A stretch of 64,000 nt of DNA from Nonomuraea sp. NBC_00507 (lineage in GTDB: Bacteria > Actinomycetota > Actinomycetes > Streptosporangiales > Streptosporangiaceae), in NCBI RefSeq assembly GCF_036013525.1, contig NZ_CP107853.1, positions 4,588,001 to 4,652,000 of the forward strand, read 5' to 3'. The notes below the pieces were generated by a model. It made no database searches. It was not told the origin of the DNA and worked only from the letters and a program-made list of their open reading frames with translations. Positions 42,510 through 53,125 of the stretch are shown here, piece after piece (the first letter of the stretch is position 1; each line of letters begins with the position of its first letter). The position numbers and the translations under genes are program-made.

Positions 42510-42854
42510 ATGATGAGCCTGGTCCTGGACACCGCCACCGTCTCGGACTCCGACAAGGTCGCCTACTGGAGCGAAGCGCTCGCCCGTGCGTTCGTCGCCG
42601 TGACGGTCACCCTGCGGGACGCCGGATCGTTCTCCGGCACCATCACCACCGGCTGGTGCGGCTACCTGCAGGTCTCCACCGGCCCGACGTCGGTGATGAC
42701 GGTCTTGGGGCGGGTCCCGTTACGCGAGCTGCCGTCGATGCCTGGATCACAGTACTCATCAGGTGCGTTCTCCTTGATCAGGAGTTACACCGAAAACCCG
42801 TACAGTCCCGGGCGCCACCCTCGCCGGGCGGTTCCGTGGCGGGCGGGCAACTAG
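42510..42854 (+). pseudogene. Truncated paralogue of the AraC regulator
   Basis: After AGGAGG the frame reads MSLVLDTATVSDSDKVAYWS and continues to GYLQVSTGP, closely similar to residues 1-58 of the AraC protein at 38941-39969 (MSLVLDTASVAEADKVAYWN). Similarity ends at about 42690; the rest of the open frame to 42854 is unrelated. The DNA-binding domain is absent. Confidence 0.7.
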
Positions 42855-42946
42855 TGGCCAGCGATTGAGCTGTCGAGTGGACATCCAACCCACCTAGCTT
42901 GCCTCCGGTCCGGAGTGAAAGCCACTACGAGGGTTTGGAGTTTCCG

Positions 42947-44188
42947 TTGATAAGGAAGAGCAGTGCTGTACTGTCCGGTGTGCTGGCCATGGGCGCGGTG
43001 TTGGGAACCAGTGCGTGCGGCGCGGACAAGACTGAGGCCACCGGTGGTGCCGGGAACTGCGACACGAGCAAGGGCACGCTCGTGGTCGGCGTGATCGCGC
43101 CCATGTCGGGCAAGCTGTCGGCGATCGGGCTGGGCATCCGCAATTCCGTGCAGCTCGCGGTCGAGCAGGCCAACGAGAAGTGCGCGGTCAAGGGCTATCA
43201 GCTCACGATGGACGCGCAGGACGACGAGGCCAATCCGGACAAGGGCGCGGCGGCGGCTCAGCGCTTTGCGGACGACGTGAACGTCGTGGGCATCGTGGGG
43301 TCGTACAACTCCGGGGTGGCCAGGGCCATACAGCCCAAGATCGCCTCCTCCAAGCTGGTGCAGGTCTCGCCCGGCAACACCGATCCGGCACTGTCCAGGG
43401 GGGCCGACTTCGCCACGGCGCCGAAGCGGCAGTACGAGAACTATTTCCGCGTCGTGGGCACCGACGATCTGCAAGGCCCCTTCAACGCCCGCTACCTGGT
43501 GGAAAAGGAGGGCAGGAAGAAGATCGCGATTATCACCGACGGCAAGGCCGTGGGTGAGAGCAGTGCGACGGAGTTCGCCAAGGAGGCCGAGCGGCTGGGG
43601 GCCGAGATCGTCATCCGCGAGAAGGTCAATGAGAACGACAGCGACTTCTCCAGTGTCCTGACCAAGGTGAAGGCCCGACAGCCGCAGGCGATCTTCGTCG
43701 GGTCGGAGTACCACATCGCGGGACCGCTCAGTAAGCAGGCCAAAGACCTGGGGCTGGCGGTGCCGATCTCGGGCACGGACGGCCTGTTCGACCCGCAGTT
43801 CATCGCGCTCGGCGGTAAGGACGGCGACGTCGCGACCTCGGTCGGCGCGCCGATCGAGAAGCTCGATAGCGGCAGGGCCTTCGTGGAGGCGTACAAGAAG
43901 AAGGGTTTCGCTGACGGGTTCGGCGGTTTCGGAGCGTTTGCCTACGACGCGGCCAACGTGATCATCTCCTTGGTCGGCAAGGTGACCGCGAACGGGGTTT
44001 GGACGGGTTCGCCGGAACAGCGCACCGAGCTGGTCAAGCAGGTCCAGGGATACAAGACCGACCGAGGCGCCAACGGGCTGGTCGGCTTCGACAAGTACGG
44101 CGACAGCGTCAACAAGATGTTCACGGTCTACACGGTCACGTCCGGGGCGTGGAAGGACGTGCTGAGCGGCCAGTTCGAAGCGAAGTGA
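42947..44188 (+). CDS. livK: Branched-chain amino acid-type ABC substrate-binding lipoprotein (413 aa)
   Basis: A periplasmic-binding-protein type I lipoprotein: a TTG start at 42947 is six bases after GGAG and begins LIRKSSAVLSGVLAMGAVLG with lipobox TSAC. The mature part has LVVGVIAPMSGKLSAIGLGI, VVGIVGSYNSGVARAIQPKI and GGFGAFAYDAANVIISLVGK. It captures a branched-chain amino acid or similar carboxylate outside the membrane. It heads an operon with two permeases and two ATPases. The symbol reflects family resemblance; the ligand is unverified. Confidence 0.9.
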   Translation: MIRKSSAVLSGVLAMGAVLGTSACGADKTEATGGAGNCDTSKGTLVVGVIAPMSGKLSAIGLGIRNSVQLAVEQANEKCAVKGYQLTMDAQDDEANPDKGAAAAQRFADDVNVVGIVGSYNSGVARAIQPKIASSKLVQVSPGNTDPALSRGADFATAPKRQYENYFRVVGTDDLQGPFNARYLVEKEGRKKIAIITDGKAVGESSATEFAKEAERLGAEIVIREKVNENDSDFSSVLTKVKARQPQAIFVGSEYHIAGPLSKQAKDLGLAVPISGTDGLFDPQFIALGGKDGDVATSVGAPIEKLDSGRAFVEAYKKKGFADGFGGFGAFAYDAANVIISLVGKVTANGVWTGSPEQRTELVKQVQGYKTDRGANGLVGFDKYGDSVNKMFTVYTVTSGAWKDVLSGQFEAK

Positions 44189-44191
44189 GCC

Positions 44192-45099
44192 GTGGCGACC
44201 CTGGCTCAGCAGATCGTCAACGGCCTGGTGCTGGGCGCGCTGATCGGACTGATCGCGCTCGGCTACACCATGGTCTACGGCATCGTCCAGATGATCAACT
44301 TCGCTCATGGTGAGGTGTTCATGGTGGGCGCCTTCGGCGCCCACTTCACCTACCGCCGGCTGCTGCCGGAGGGAACACCGTGGTATGCGGCCCTGCCGGC
44401 GATGTGCGCCGCGGCGGCGGTGGTCTCCGTCGCCGTCGCGGCGGCGATGGAGCGGTTGGCCTACCGGCCGCTGCGGGGCGCGCACAAGCTGGCGCCTCTG
44501 ATCACCGCGCTCGGCGTGTCGATCCTGCTGCAGGAGGTTGTCCGGGTCTTTTACCCGGGCGCGACAGCGCCGCTGGCGTTCCCGCGGGCCTTCGCCGACG
44601 GCCATCTGGTCGTCGGGCCCGTGATGGTCCTATGGACCGGAGTACTGGCCTTGGTCGTCGCGCCGCTGCTGGCCGCGGTGGTCCATGTGTATGTGGAGCG
44701 GTCACGGCTCGGCCGCGCCATGCGGGCCACCGCGCAGGATCCCGACACCGCCCGCCTGATGGGCATCAACCTGGACCGGGTGATCCTGGCGACGTTCGTG
44801 ATCGGCGCGGTCCTCGCCGGAGTCGGCGCCGTGCTGTACGGCATCCACTACACCCAGATCGACACCGCGATCGGCTTCCAGAACGGCATCTTCGCCTTCA
44901 CCGCCGCCGTGCTCGGCGGCATCGGGAACATCCGCGGCGCCATGCTGGGCGCCTTGTGCATCGGTCTGGTGAAGTCGCTGGCCGGCCAGTACGCCTGGGG
45001 CGGCGCCCAATACGACTACGTCTGGGTCTTCGTGCTGCTGATCTTGGTGCTCATGTTCCGTCCCCAAGGATTCCTCGGCCGGCCGGAAGGGGTGCGCGC

Positions 45100-45103
<4 letters not shown>
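44192..45103 (+). CDS. livH: Branched-chain amino acid-type ABC permease (303 aa)
   Basis: A LivH-type permease with eight hydrophobic segments: LVLGALIGLIALGYTMVYGI, the conserved QMINFAHGEVFMVGAFGAH, and FTAAVLGGIGNIRGAMLGAL. It forms the translocation channel with the next gene product. The GTG start at 44192 is three bases from the livK stop, and its stop overlaps the livM start (ATGA). Confidence 0.92.
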
Positions 45104-46673
<1,570 letters not shown>

Positions 46674-46677
<4 letters not shown>

Positions 46678-47438
46678 CCTTGACCGCAAAGAGCGTCTCC
46701 ATGGTCTTCGGTGGGCTCGTCGCGCTGGATGACGTCACGCTCACCGTACCCGCCGATCGGATCGTCGGCCTGATCGGCCCCAACGGGGCCGGCAAGACCA
46801 CCCTGTTCAACTGCCTGACCGGCCTGTACGCCCCGACGGCCGGCCGCATCCTGGTCGACGGACGTCCCCTCGTGGCCGATCCCGCACAGGCGGCCCGCAG
46901 CGGGGTGGCGCGGACCTTTCAGAACATCCGCATCTTCTCCGGCATGTCCGCCCTGGACAACGTCCTCGTCGGCCGGCACACCCGGATCAAGCAGGGCCTG
47001 CTGAACGCCCTCCTGCACGGCCCCGGCTTCCGTAAAAGCGAGACGGAGGCGGTCGAGCGGGCCCGCGCCGAGCTGGCCTTCGTGGGACTCGATCCCGACG
47101 GCGGCACTCTGGCGGGCAGCCTGGCCTACGGTGACCAGCGCCGTCTGGAGATCGCCAGAGCGCTGGCCGGCGACCCGGCGGTGCTCATGCTGGACGAGCC
47201 GACCGCAGGCATGAACGGTCTGGAGACGGACGGCATCCGCACGCTGATCGGCGCCATCCGGGACCGCGGGATAGCCGTGGTGGTGATCGAGCACGACACC
47301 AAGTTCATCTTCTCCCTCTGTGACCACGTCTACGTGCTGGTGCGTGGGCGGATGCTGGTCGATGGCCCACCAGAGGCCGTACGCACCGATCCCCGCGTCA
47401 TCGAGGCCTATCTGGGAACGATCGAATGCTCGAAGTGA
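46674..47438 (+). CDS. livG: Branched-chain amino acid-type ABC ATPase, LivG (254 aa)
   Basis: An ABC ATPase: Walker A GPNGAGKTTLFN, the Q-loop in VARTFQNIRIFSGMSALDNV, a signature-like SLAYGDQRRLEIARAL (the usual S-G-G replaced by A-Y-G, as is normal in LivG), Walker B VLMLDEPTAGMN and the switch His in VVVIEHDTKF. It powers the importer with LivF. Its stop lies 13 bases inside the livF gene. Confidence 0.93.
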
Positions 47439-48127
47439 ACGGACTCTCTGTCGCGTACGGCGCCATCGAGGCGGTCAAGGACGTCACCTTCACCGTCCAG
47501 GAGGGGCAGATTGTCTGCCTGGTCGGCGCCAACGGCGCGGGCAAGAGCACCACGCTCAGGACGGTGTCCGGGCTGCTGCGTCCGCGCCGGGGCGAGATCC
47601 GCTTCCGGGGCGAGCCCATCCACCGCCTGCCCGCACACGCCGTGCTGGCCGCCGGCATCGCGCACTGCCCGGAGGGCCGCAGGCTGTTCGCCGCCATGAG
47701 CGTCGAGGAAAACCTGCTCCTTGGCGCCTACCTGCGGAGGGACCGCGACATCGCGGCCGATGCAGCCCGCGTCTACGAGCTCTTCCCCGTCCTGGGGCAG
47801 CGGCGCACCCAGCGGGCGGGACTGTTCTCCGGTGGCGAGCAGCAGATGCTGGCGATCGGCCGGGCCATGATGGCCAGGCCCAAACTGCTCATGTTCGACG
47901 AGCCCACCATGGGCCTGTCCCCGATCATGATCCAGCAGATCCTGGACACGATCGCCGTGCTCCGCGACCGAGGGACGACGATCCTCATGGTCGAGCAGAA
48001 CGCTCTCGCGGCGCTCACCCTGGCCGACCACGGCTACGTGATCGACCTCGGCCGCACCACTCTCTCGGGCTCCGGCCGGGACCTGCTCGCCGACCACCGC
48101 GTGCGAGAGGCATATCTCGGCCAGTAG
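47426..48127 (+). CDS. livF: Branched-chain amino acid-type ABC ATPase, LivF (233 aa)
   Basis: The second ABC ATPase: Walker A GANGAGKSTTLR, Q/EGRR motif AHCPEGRRLFAAMSVEENLL, signature LFSGGEQQMLAIGRAM, Walker B LLMFDEPTMGLS and switch His region replaced by the family-typical ILMVEQNA. It overlaps livG and ends the operon. A Mur-ligase fragment begins 33 bases later. Confidence 0.93.
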   Translation: MLEVNGLSVAYGAIEAVKDVTFTVQEGQIVCLVGANGAGKSTTLRTVSGLLRPRRGEIRFRGEPIHRLPAHAVLAAGIAHCPEGRRLFAAMSVEENLLLGAYLRRDRDIAADAARVYELFPVLGQRRTQRAGLFSGGEQQMLAIGRAMMARPKLLMFDEPTMGLSPIMIQQILDTIAVLRDRGTTILMVEQNALAALTLADHGYVIDLGRTTLSGSGRDLLADHRVREAYLGQ

Positions 48128-48160
48128 GCGTCGGGCTGCCGCCGCCGCATCAGCCCCACC

Positions 48161-48330
48161 GTGGTCGGCCTGGCCGGCTCCATCGGCAAGACCACGACCA
48201 AGAACCTGCCGGCCCAGGCGCTCGAACGGCATGCGCCGACGATCGCGCTACCTGGTATTAAGGCGCACCGGAGCTGGGCCGTTTCCGGTGCGGACCAATA
48301 TGTCGTCACCCCCGCGTTCATTGCGCGCTC
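48161..48330 (+). pseudogene. Mur-ligase gene fragment, copy 2
   Basis: The frame encodes VVGLAGSIGKTTTKNLPAQA then LERHAPTIALPG, matching the P-loop block of MurF-like ligases (GxxGKTTTK) and a little more downstream than copy 1 at 40591-40675. The two copies are direct repeats that flank the thioesterase, GNAT and liv genes. Similarity is lost by about 48270. Confidence 0.6.
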
Positions 48331-48360
48331 TATGACGCAGGTGAATGTGTTGAATGATGC

Positions 48361-50469
48361 ATGATTTGGCGGGTTGAGAAATTGTCTGAAGATAGATTCA
48401 GAACATCGGGGAATGACAAGAAGAAGTCCGGGCGGCTGGGCTGGCGCTTGCAGGCCGCACGTGAGCTGGCATTCGTCGGGCGGGACGAGGAGCTGGCGGT
48501 TTTCAGCGTGGCGTTGTACGGCGGCAGTTGCAGCGTTCTGTACGTGCATGGTCCCGGCGGCATCGGGAAGTCGGCGCTGTTGCGGCGGTTCGCGCAGAAG
48601 GCGGCGGCAGCGGGGAGGTCGGTCGCCAGGATTGACGGGCGGATGCTGGACCCTTCACCGGCGGCGTTCGAGGCGGAGGCCGAGCTGGTGCTGCACGATG
48701 AGCACGCGGTGCTGCTGATTGACGCCTTTGAGCGCATTCAGGTCTTGGGGGGATGGCTGCGGGAACGGTTCCTGCCGCGGGTGCCGGTGGGGGCGCTGGT
48801 GGTGATCGCGGGACGGATTCCGCCGGACCTGCAGTGGCGGGCCGATCCTGGATGGGAGGGAGCCCTGGAGGTGATGGTGCTGCGTGACCTGGTGCCCGGG
48901 GATGCGAACGATCTGATGGACTCCTGCGGCGTGGCGGCCGGACTGCGTGAGCCGTTGCTGGCCTTCGCCGGCGGGCATCCGCTGGCGTTGCTCCTGGGCG
49001 CGGCGGTGGGGGTGAAGAACGGCGGAGCCGGCAGGCGGTGGACGCCGCACCAGGATGTAGTGGCCACGCTGCTGGATCAGCTCGTGGGAGAGGTGCCCTC
49101 GGCGGCGCATCGGCAGGCTCTGGAGATCTGCGCGCACGCGTACATGACGACGGAGGATTTGCTGCGGGCGGCTTTGCCGGAGGATGCCGGGACGTTGTTC
49201 CGGTGGCTGCGGCGGTTGCCCTTCGTGGAATCGAACAGTCTCGGGCTGTTTCCGCACGAGGTGGTGCGGCAGGCGCTTGAGGCTGATCTACGGTGGCGGG
49301 ATCCGCAGGGATACGCGGCGATGCACGAACGCATTCACGCCCATCTGGCGGAGACGGTGCGTACGGCAGCCGATACCGACGTGCCGGCTGCTGTGGGGGC
49401 ATTGTCCTATCTGCATTGCGACAACGGAGCGACGACGGTCGGCTCCCCCAACCGGCACAAGGAGGGGGAGATTCAGGAGGACGGCTTGCGGCCCGAGGAC
49501 GTCGGCACGTTGCTCCGGGTGGCGGCGGCAGCGGAGGGGGATGCGTCGGCGGCGGGCGCCGGTTTCTGGGCGGAGCGTCAACCGGAGGCGTTCCGGATAT
49601 ATCGGCGGACCGAGACTGGTGAGCCGGTGGCTCTCTCCGCGTGGCTGCGTCTGAGGGAGCCCAATGAGGAAGAAATGGCGGCCGACCCGATTGTTGCCGG
49701 GATGTGGGCGCACACGCGCGCTACCGCGCCGTTGCGCGCCGGAGAGCATGTGGTCGTCAGCCGGTTATGGGTGTTGCCGGCTTATCGCGACAGATCGCCG
49801 GTGATGGATCTGATCCAGTGGCGCACCATCGGAAATTGTTTGCGGGCCAGGCGGATGGCTTGGTCGTATATCGCGATGCGGAGCCCGACTCCGGACCAGG
49901 TGGAATATCTGCGGCGTTATGACATGTACGACATCGCTGAGAGGCCGCAGCTGGCGGATGGCGCCTACAGCCTGTTCGCTCATGACTGGCGGGCGGTGCC
50001 GGCGCAGGCGTGGCTGGAGCGCTTGAATCGACTGATGACGTCGGGCCCCGCCGCGGATGTGAGGGCCACGACGGCGGGGCTGGCCGTGTTGTCGCATGAG
50101 GAGTTCGCCGAGGCGGTTCGTAAGGCGTTGCGTCAGCTTCCGCGGCTGGACGCGCTGGCGACTTCCCCGCTGACGCGCTGCAGGCTGGTCGTGGATCAGG
50201 GCGGGCAGGATTCGGCAGCGGCCTTGCGCGATCTGCTGCACCAGGCGATCAACCAAATGCGTGAGGATCCGCGCTCGGTCAAGTTCCACCGGGCCCTGTC
50301 CGCCACGTTCATGCGTGGCGTGCCAACCCAAGAACTGGCCGCCGAACGACTCGGCCTACCCTTCACCACCTACCGCCGCCACCTGGTCACGGGTGTCGAA
50401 CGCGTCTCCGCGGATCTGTGGCGCCGCGAACTGTACGGCACGAGCACGGCGGCGAACCGGCCCACCTGA
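48361..50469 (+). CDS. STAND-like ATPase / GNAT-like / HTH fusion protein, paralogue 1 (702 aa)
   Basis: A multidomain protein. The P-loop is GPGGIGKS (64-71), Walker B is AVLLIDAFER (D121), a STAND/NB-ARC-like G-x-P motif is AGGHPLAL (203-210), and a winged-helix-like segment spans about 232-306. Residues about 400-550 are GNAT-like (FRIYRRTETGEPVALSAWLR, then SPVMDLIQWR) but without the usual Q/R-x-x-G-x-G loop. The C-terminus (about 655-690) is a sigma-region-4-like helix-turn-helix (PTQELAAERLGLPFTTYRRH). It is probably a cytoplasmic ATP-dependent regulator. Start uncertain: ATG 48361 or TTG 48379; the ATG used by its paralogues is replaced by AGA. Confidence 0.75.
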   Translation: MIWRVEKLSEDRFRTSGNDKKKSGRLGWRLQAARELAFVGRDEELAVFSVALYGGSCSVLYVHGPGGIGKSALLRRFAQKAAAAGRSVARIDGRMLDPSPAAFEAEAELVLHDEHAVLLIDAFERIQVLGGWLRERFLPRVPVGALVVIAGRIPPDLQWRADPGWEGALEVMVLRDLVPGDANDLMDSCGVAAGLREPLLAFAGGHPLALLLGAAVGVKNGGAGRRWTPHQDVVATLLDQLVGEVPSAAHRQALEICAHAYMTTEDLLRAALPEDAGTLFRWLRRLPFVESNSLGLFPHEVVRQALEADLRWRDPQGYAAMHERIHAHLAETVRTAADTDVPAAVGALSYLHCDNGATTVGSPNRHKEGEIQEDGLRPEDVGTLLRVAAAAEGDASAAGAGFWAERQPEAFRIYRRTETGEPVALSAWLRLREPNEEEMAADPIVAGMWAHTRATAPLRAGEHVVVSRLWVLPAYRDRSPVMDLIQWRTIGNCLRARRMAWSYIAMRSPTPDQVEYLRRYDMYDIAERPQLADGAYSLFAHDWRAVPAQAWLERLNRLMTSGPAADVRATTAGLAVLSHEEFAEAVRKALRQLPRLDALATSPLTRCRLVVDQGGQDSAAALRDLLHQAINQMREDPRSVKFHRALSATFMRGVPTQELAAERLGLPFTTYRRHLVTGVERVSADLWRRELYGTSTAANRPT

Positions 50470-50477
50470 TCGCCGGC

Positions 50478-51770
50478 TCAGGCCATGGCCGCCAGGAGCT
50501 CCGCGCGTGAAGGACCGGGGGCCACGAGGCCCGCGGTGTCGGCATCCGGCGTGACGTACCGCGCCGATGCACCGACGCCGGCTCCATTGGGGCTGCCGTC
50601 GCGAGGCCGGCCCTGCCGCATACCGTCCAGCAGGGCGAGGCGGTGCCGGTCCCAGCCGGTGAGCCGTTCGTACACGGGCGCGAGCGTGATCTGGACAGCC
50701 TCGTGGAAGCGCAGCGCCACCTGCTCGGCGTCGTCCACGGCCGCCGCACGCACCGTGTTGCGCAGCACGACGGCATGCTCGAACGCCATGGACAGGCCAC
50801 GCACGAACAGAGGATTGGTGCTCGCCCAGGCGTCGCCGATCGCGAGCAGCCCGGTCGCGACCGGACGTCCGTCAGCCATGAGGCTGCGGCGGCTGCTACG
50901 GTCGGCCTTCATCGTCAGGACATCGCTGATGGGAATGCCCTCAGCCCAGGCTGCGACGTGCGGGAACAGCGCCGCGGCGCCTTGCCAGACGTCGTTGTGG
51001 CGCAGCCCGCGCAGCTGGTGGTCATGATCCGGTGCGGCGAGGACGACGGACCAGGTGCCGACGTCTCCAGGGAGCACCATGGTGGACAGCGAGTCGTGAT
51101 GCCGCACCTCCCAGGCGCTCTGCCCGGGCATAGGCCCGGCGAAGTGCCGGGCGTGGAAGGCGAAACCGGCGCTCGCTCGCTCTTCGGCGATGGTGACGCC
51201 GTGCTCGCGCAACATCCTGCTGACCTGCCCGTGGCGCCCGGTGGCGTCGATCACGAGGTCGGCATGGACGCTGTCGCCCTGAGGAGTGACCACGCCGCGG
51301 ATGCGGAGGGCCCGTCCTTCCGTGGTGCGGTCGGCGACGAGCCCGGCGACGCCGGCGCCTTGGCGGAGCGAGACACCGGGAGTCTCCTGGGCGACGGCGG
51401 CCAGCGCGGCTTCCAGGACGGGCCGCCGGACGGCTACCGTGTCGAAGTCGCCGTCCGGCCATCGGCCGGTGTCCGAGGGAACCCGCCACGTGCCGCCCGA
51501 CCGGTTGACAGCCGCGGCTCCCGCGTGGCGCAACTGGGTGACCACATCAGGCAGGTGCGTGCGCAGAATCCGCCATCCCGCCGGCTCCAGCAGGTGCGGC
51601 ATGCGGAACTGGCTCACTCCCGGACGTTGCCACAGCTCCCAGGCGCGGTGAAGGCCGCCTGAGCGAGCCTGGTCGCGCTCCAGCACGGTCACTTGGTGCC
51701 CATCGGCCCCCAGCAGGAGCGCCGCCACCAGTCCGGCGGGCCCGGCCCCCACCACCACGATCTCGGACAT
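50478..51770 (-). CDS. FAD-dependent monooxygenase, PHBH fold (430 aa)
   Basis: A flavoprotein hydroxylase/halogenase-like protein: the FAD-binding GAGPAGLVAALLLGADGHQV at the N-terminus, the DG-like segment HADLVIDATGRHGQVSRML, and the GD motif LLAIGDAWASTNPLFVRGLS. It would hydroxylate or epoxidise a small molecule using NAD(P)H and O2. The ATG at 51770 follows GGGGAAAGGA; the open frame starts 19 codons earlier. It converges on paralogue 1 of the STAND-like family, with only eight bases between stops. Confidence 0.87.
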   Translation of the reverse strand: MSEIVVVGAGPAGLVAALLLGADGHQVTVLERDQARSGGLHRAWELWQRPGVSQFRMPHLLEPAGWRILRTHLPDVVTQLRHAGAAAVNRSGGTWRVPSDTGRWPDGDFDTVAVRRPVLEAALAAVAQETPGVSLRQGAGVAGLVADRTTEGRALRIRGVVTPQGDSVHADLVIDATGRHGQVSRMLREHGVTIAEERASAGFAFHARHFAGPMPGQSAWEVRHHDSLSTMVLPGDVGTWSVVLAAPDHDHQLRGLRHNDVWQGAAALFPHVAAWAEGIPISDVLTMKADRSSRRSLMADGRPVATGLLAIGDAWASTNPLFVRGLSMAFEHAVVLRNTVRAAAVDDAEQVALRFHEAVQITLAPVYERLTGWDRHRLALLDGMRQGRPRDGSPNGAGVGASARYVTPDADTAGLVAPGPSRAELLAAMA

Positions 51771-51980
51771 TCCTTTCCCCTTTCCTGGTATCCATCCAGG
51801 GCAAGGTTGATCCGGATGACCCATCAATCAACAGGCCAGACCGCCGCCACTTTCCGCTCGTTCGACTGCCGGCCGACCGGCTCCGCGGCGGTGTAGATCA
51901 CGGTGAAGCCGTCGCCGCCCACCGGAGGCGACGACCGCGTGCGCGACCTGCCGGGGTCTGAGCCCGGTGGCCGCCGTGCG

Positions 51981-52901
51981 TCAGCCGGGGAGCTTGTCCA
52001 GTGTCTTTTTGACGATGGCCGACATGCCGAGGGTGCCCAGGAGGTTCGGGTGGGCGGCAGCCGGCGCAACACGGCCGTCGGCGGTGAACAGCGGCTCGAT
52101 CACGCGCCCCTGTGCCCGGCACATGTCGTAGCCGATGGTCGGCGTGTAGGTGTCGACGTAGACGACGCCGGCCTTGCGAGCCTGTTCGGCGAGCGCGCTG
52201 TTGAGCCTCTTGGTGATGTTGCGCAGGTAGGCGAAGTCCCCGTCGGCGAAGGGCACCTGAGGCGAACGGCAGCTCTTGCCGCTGTCCGGCACCAGCGAGG
52301 GGTAACCGACCAGCGCGATCGTGGCCTTCGGACTCTTTCTCTTGATGTCCACCAACACCGAGGCGATCCGCGGCTTCAGCGCGTCGATGCGAGAGAGGAT
52401 CTTGTCGGTGCCGCCCTGCTGGAACTTCTCGCGGCAGGGGTCGCCGGTCGGCTGCGTGGCCGCGACCGTGGCGCACGTGATGACGAGTTCCGCGAAGCCG
52501 ATGTCATTCCCGCCGAGGGTCAGTGTGACCAGGCTGGTGTCCGGCTTGAGCGCCTTGATCTGGGGAGCCTGGCCGCTGTACGCGTTCCAGATGCTGCGGG
52601 TGGTGGCGCCGCTGCACGCGACGCTTGTGAAACTCTGCGACTTGTACGCACTGCGCAGGATGAACGGGTAGCCGCTCCTGGAACGGTCGCACGCCGCGTT
52701 CTCCACGCCGTCGATGCCATAACCGGAGGCGTAGGAATCGCCGAGCGCGACGTACCGCGCGCCGATCGCGTTGCTCACACCGGTTCCGGCGGCTGCGGCG
52801 GTTCCCGCCCCGGTGGTGATGAGCGTGGCACAGGCGCCGAGCACAGCGGTCGCCGTCGCGGTCACGCGCTGGACGGATCGCAAGCGGGTATAGCGGAACA
52901 T
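51981..52901 (-). CDS. Secreted SGNH-hydrolase esterase/lipase (306 aa)
   Basis: An exported protein (signal peptide TATATAVLGACATLITTGAG to AAAA) with a SGNH hydrolase fold: the nucleophile block ALGDSYASGYG, the oxyanion Gly, the TLGGNDIGF block, and the catalytic D-x-x-H-like AAHPNLLG near the C-terminus. Cys pairs resemble those of Streptomyces SGNH lipases. It would hydrolyse lipid or carbohydrate esters outside the cell. It is divergent from STAND-like paralogue 2. Confidence 0.9.
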   Translation of the reverse strand: MFRYTRLRSVQRVTATATAVLGACATLITTGAGTAAAAGTGVSNAIGARYVALGDSYASGYGIDGVENAACDRSRSGYPFILRSAYKSQSFTSVACSGATTRSIWNAYSGQAPQIKALKPDTSLVTLTLGGNDIGFAELVITCATVAATQPTGDPCREKFQQGGTDKILSRIDALKPRIASVLVDIKRKSPKATIALVGYPSLVPDSGKSCRSPQVPFADGDFAYLRNITKRLNSALAEQARKAGVVYVDTYTPTIGYDMCRAQGRVIEPLFTADGRVAPAAAHPNLLGTLGMSAIVKKTLDKLPG

Positions 52902-53125
52902 GAAGTCTCCAGAGAGGTGAGCGTAAGAGGCATGGCCTGCCGCCGCTTGGCGGCCGGGGCCGTTGAAGCCGGTCGGCGGGGATCCGAGACGCTGGCAGGC
53001 CGGGATTGTCCTGCGGCACCTTCGCTCGGGAGACTGCTCATTCAGGAGTGCGTTTTATGACCATTCAGTGCTCACCTGGCGAATGCTCGCCGCCAAGCGG
53101 AGCGCCAGAAAGCTACAGTTAGCCC

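Noticed and set aside
42851..44605. Minus-strand open frame (584 codons) opposite livK and livH
   Set aside because: Antisense shadow covering two intact genes of a coupled operon.
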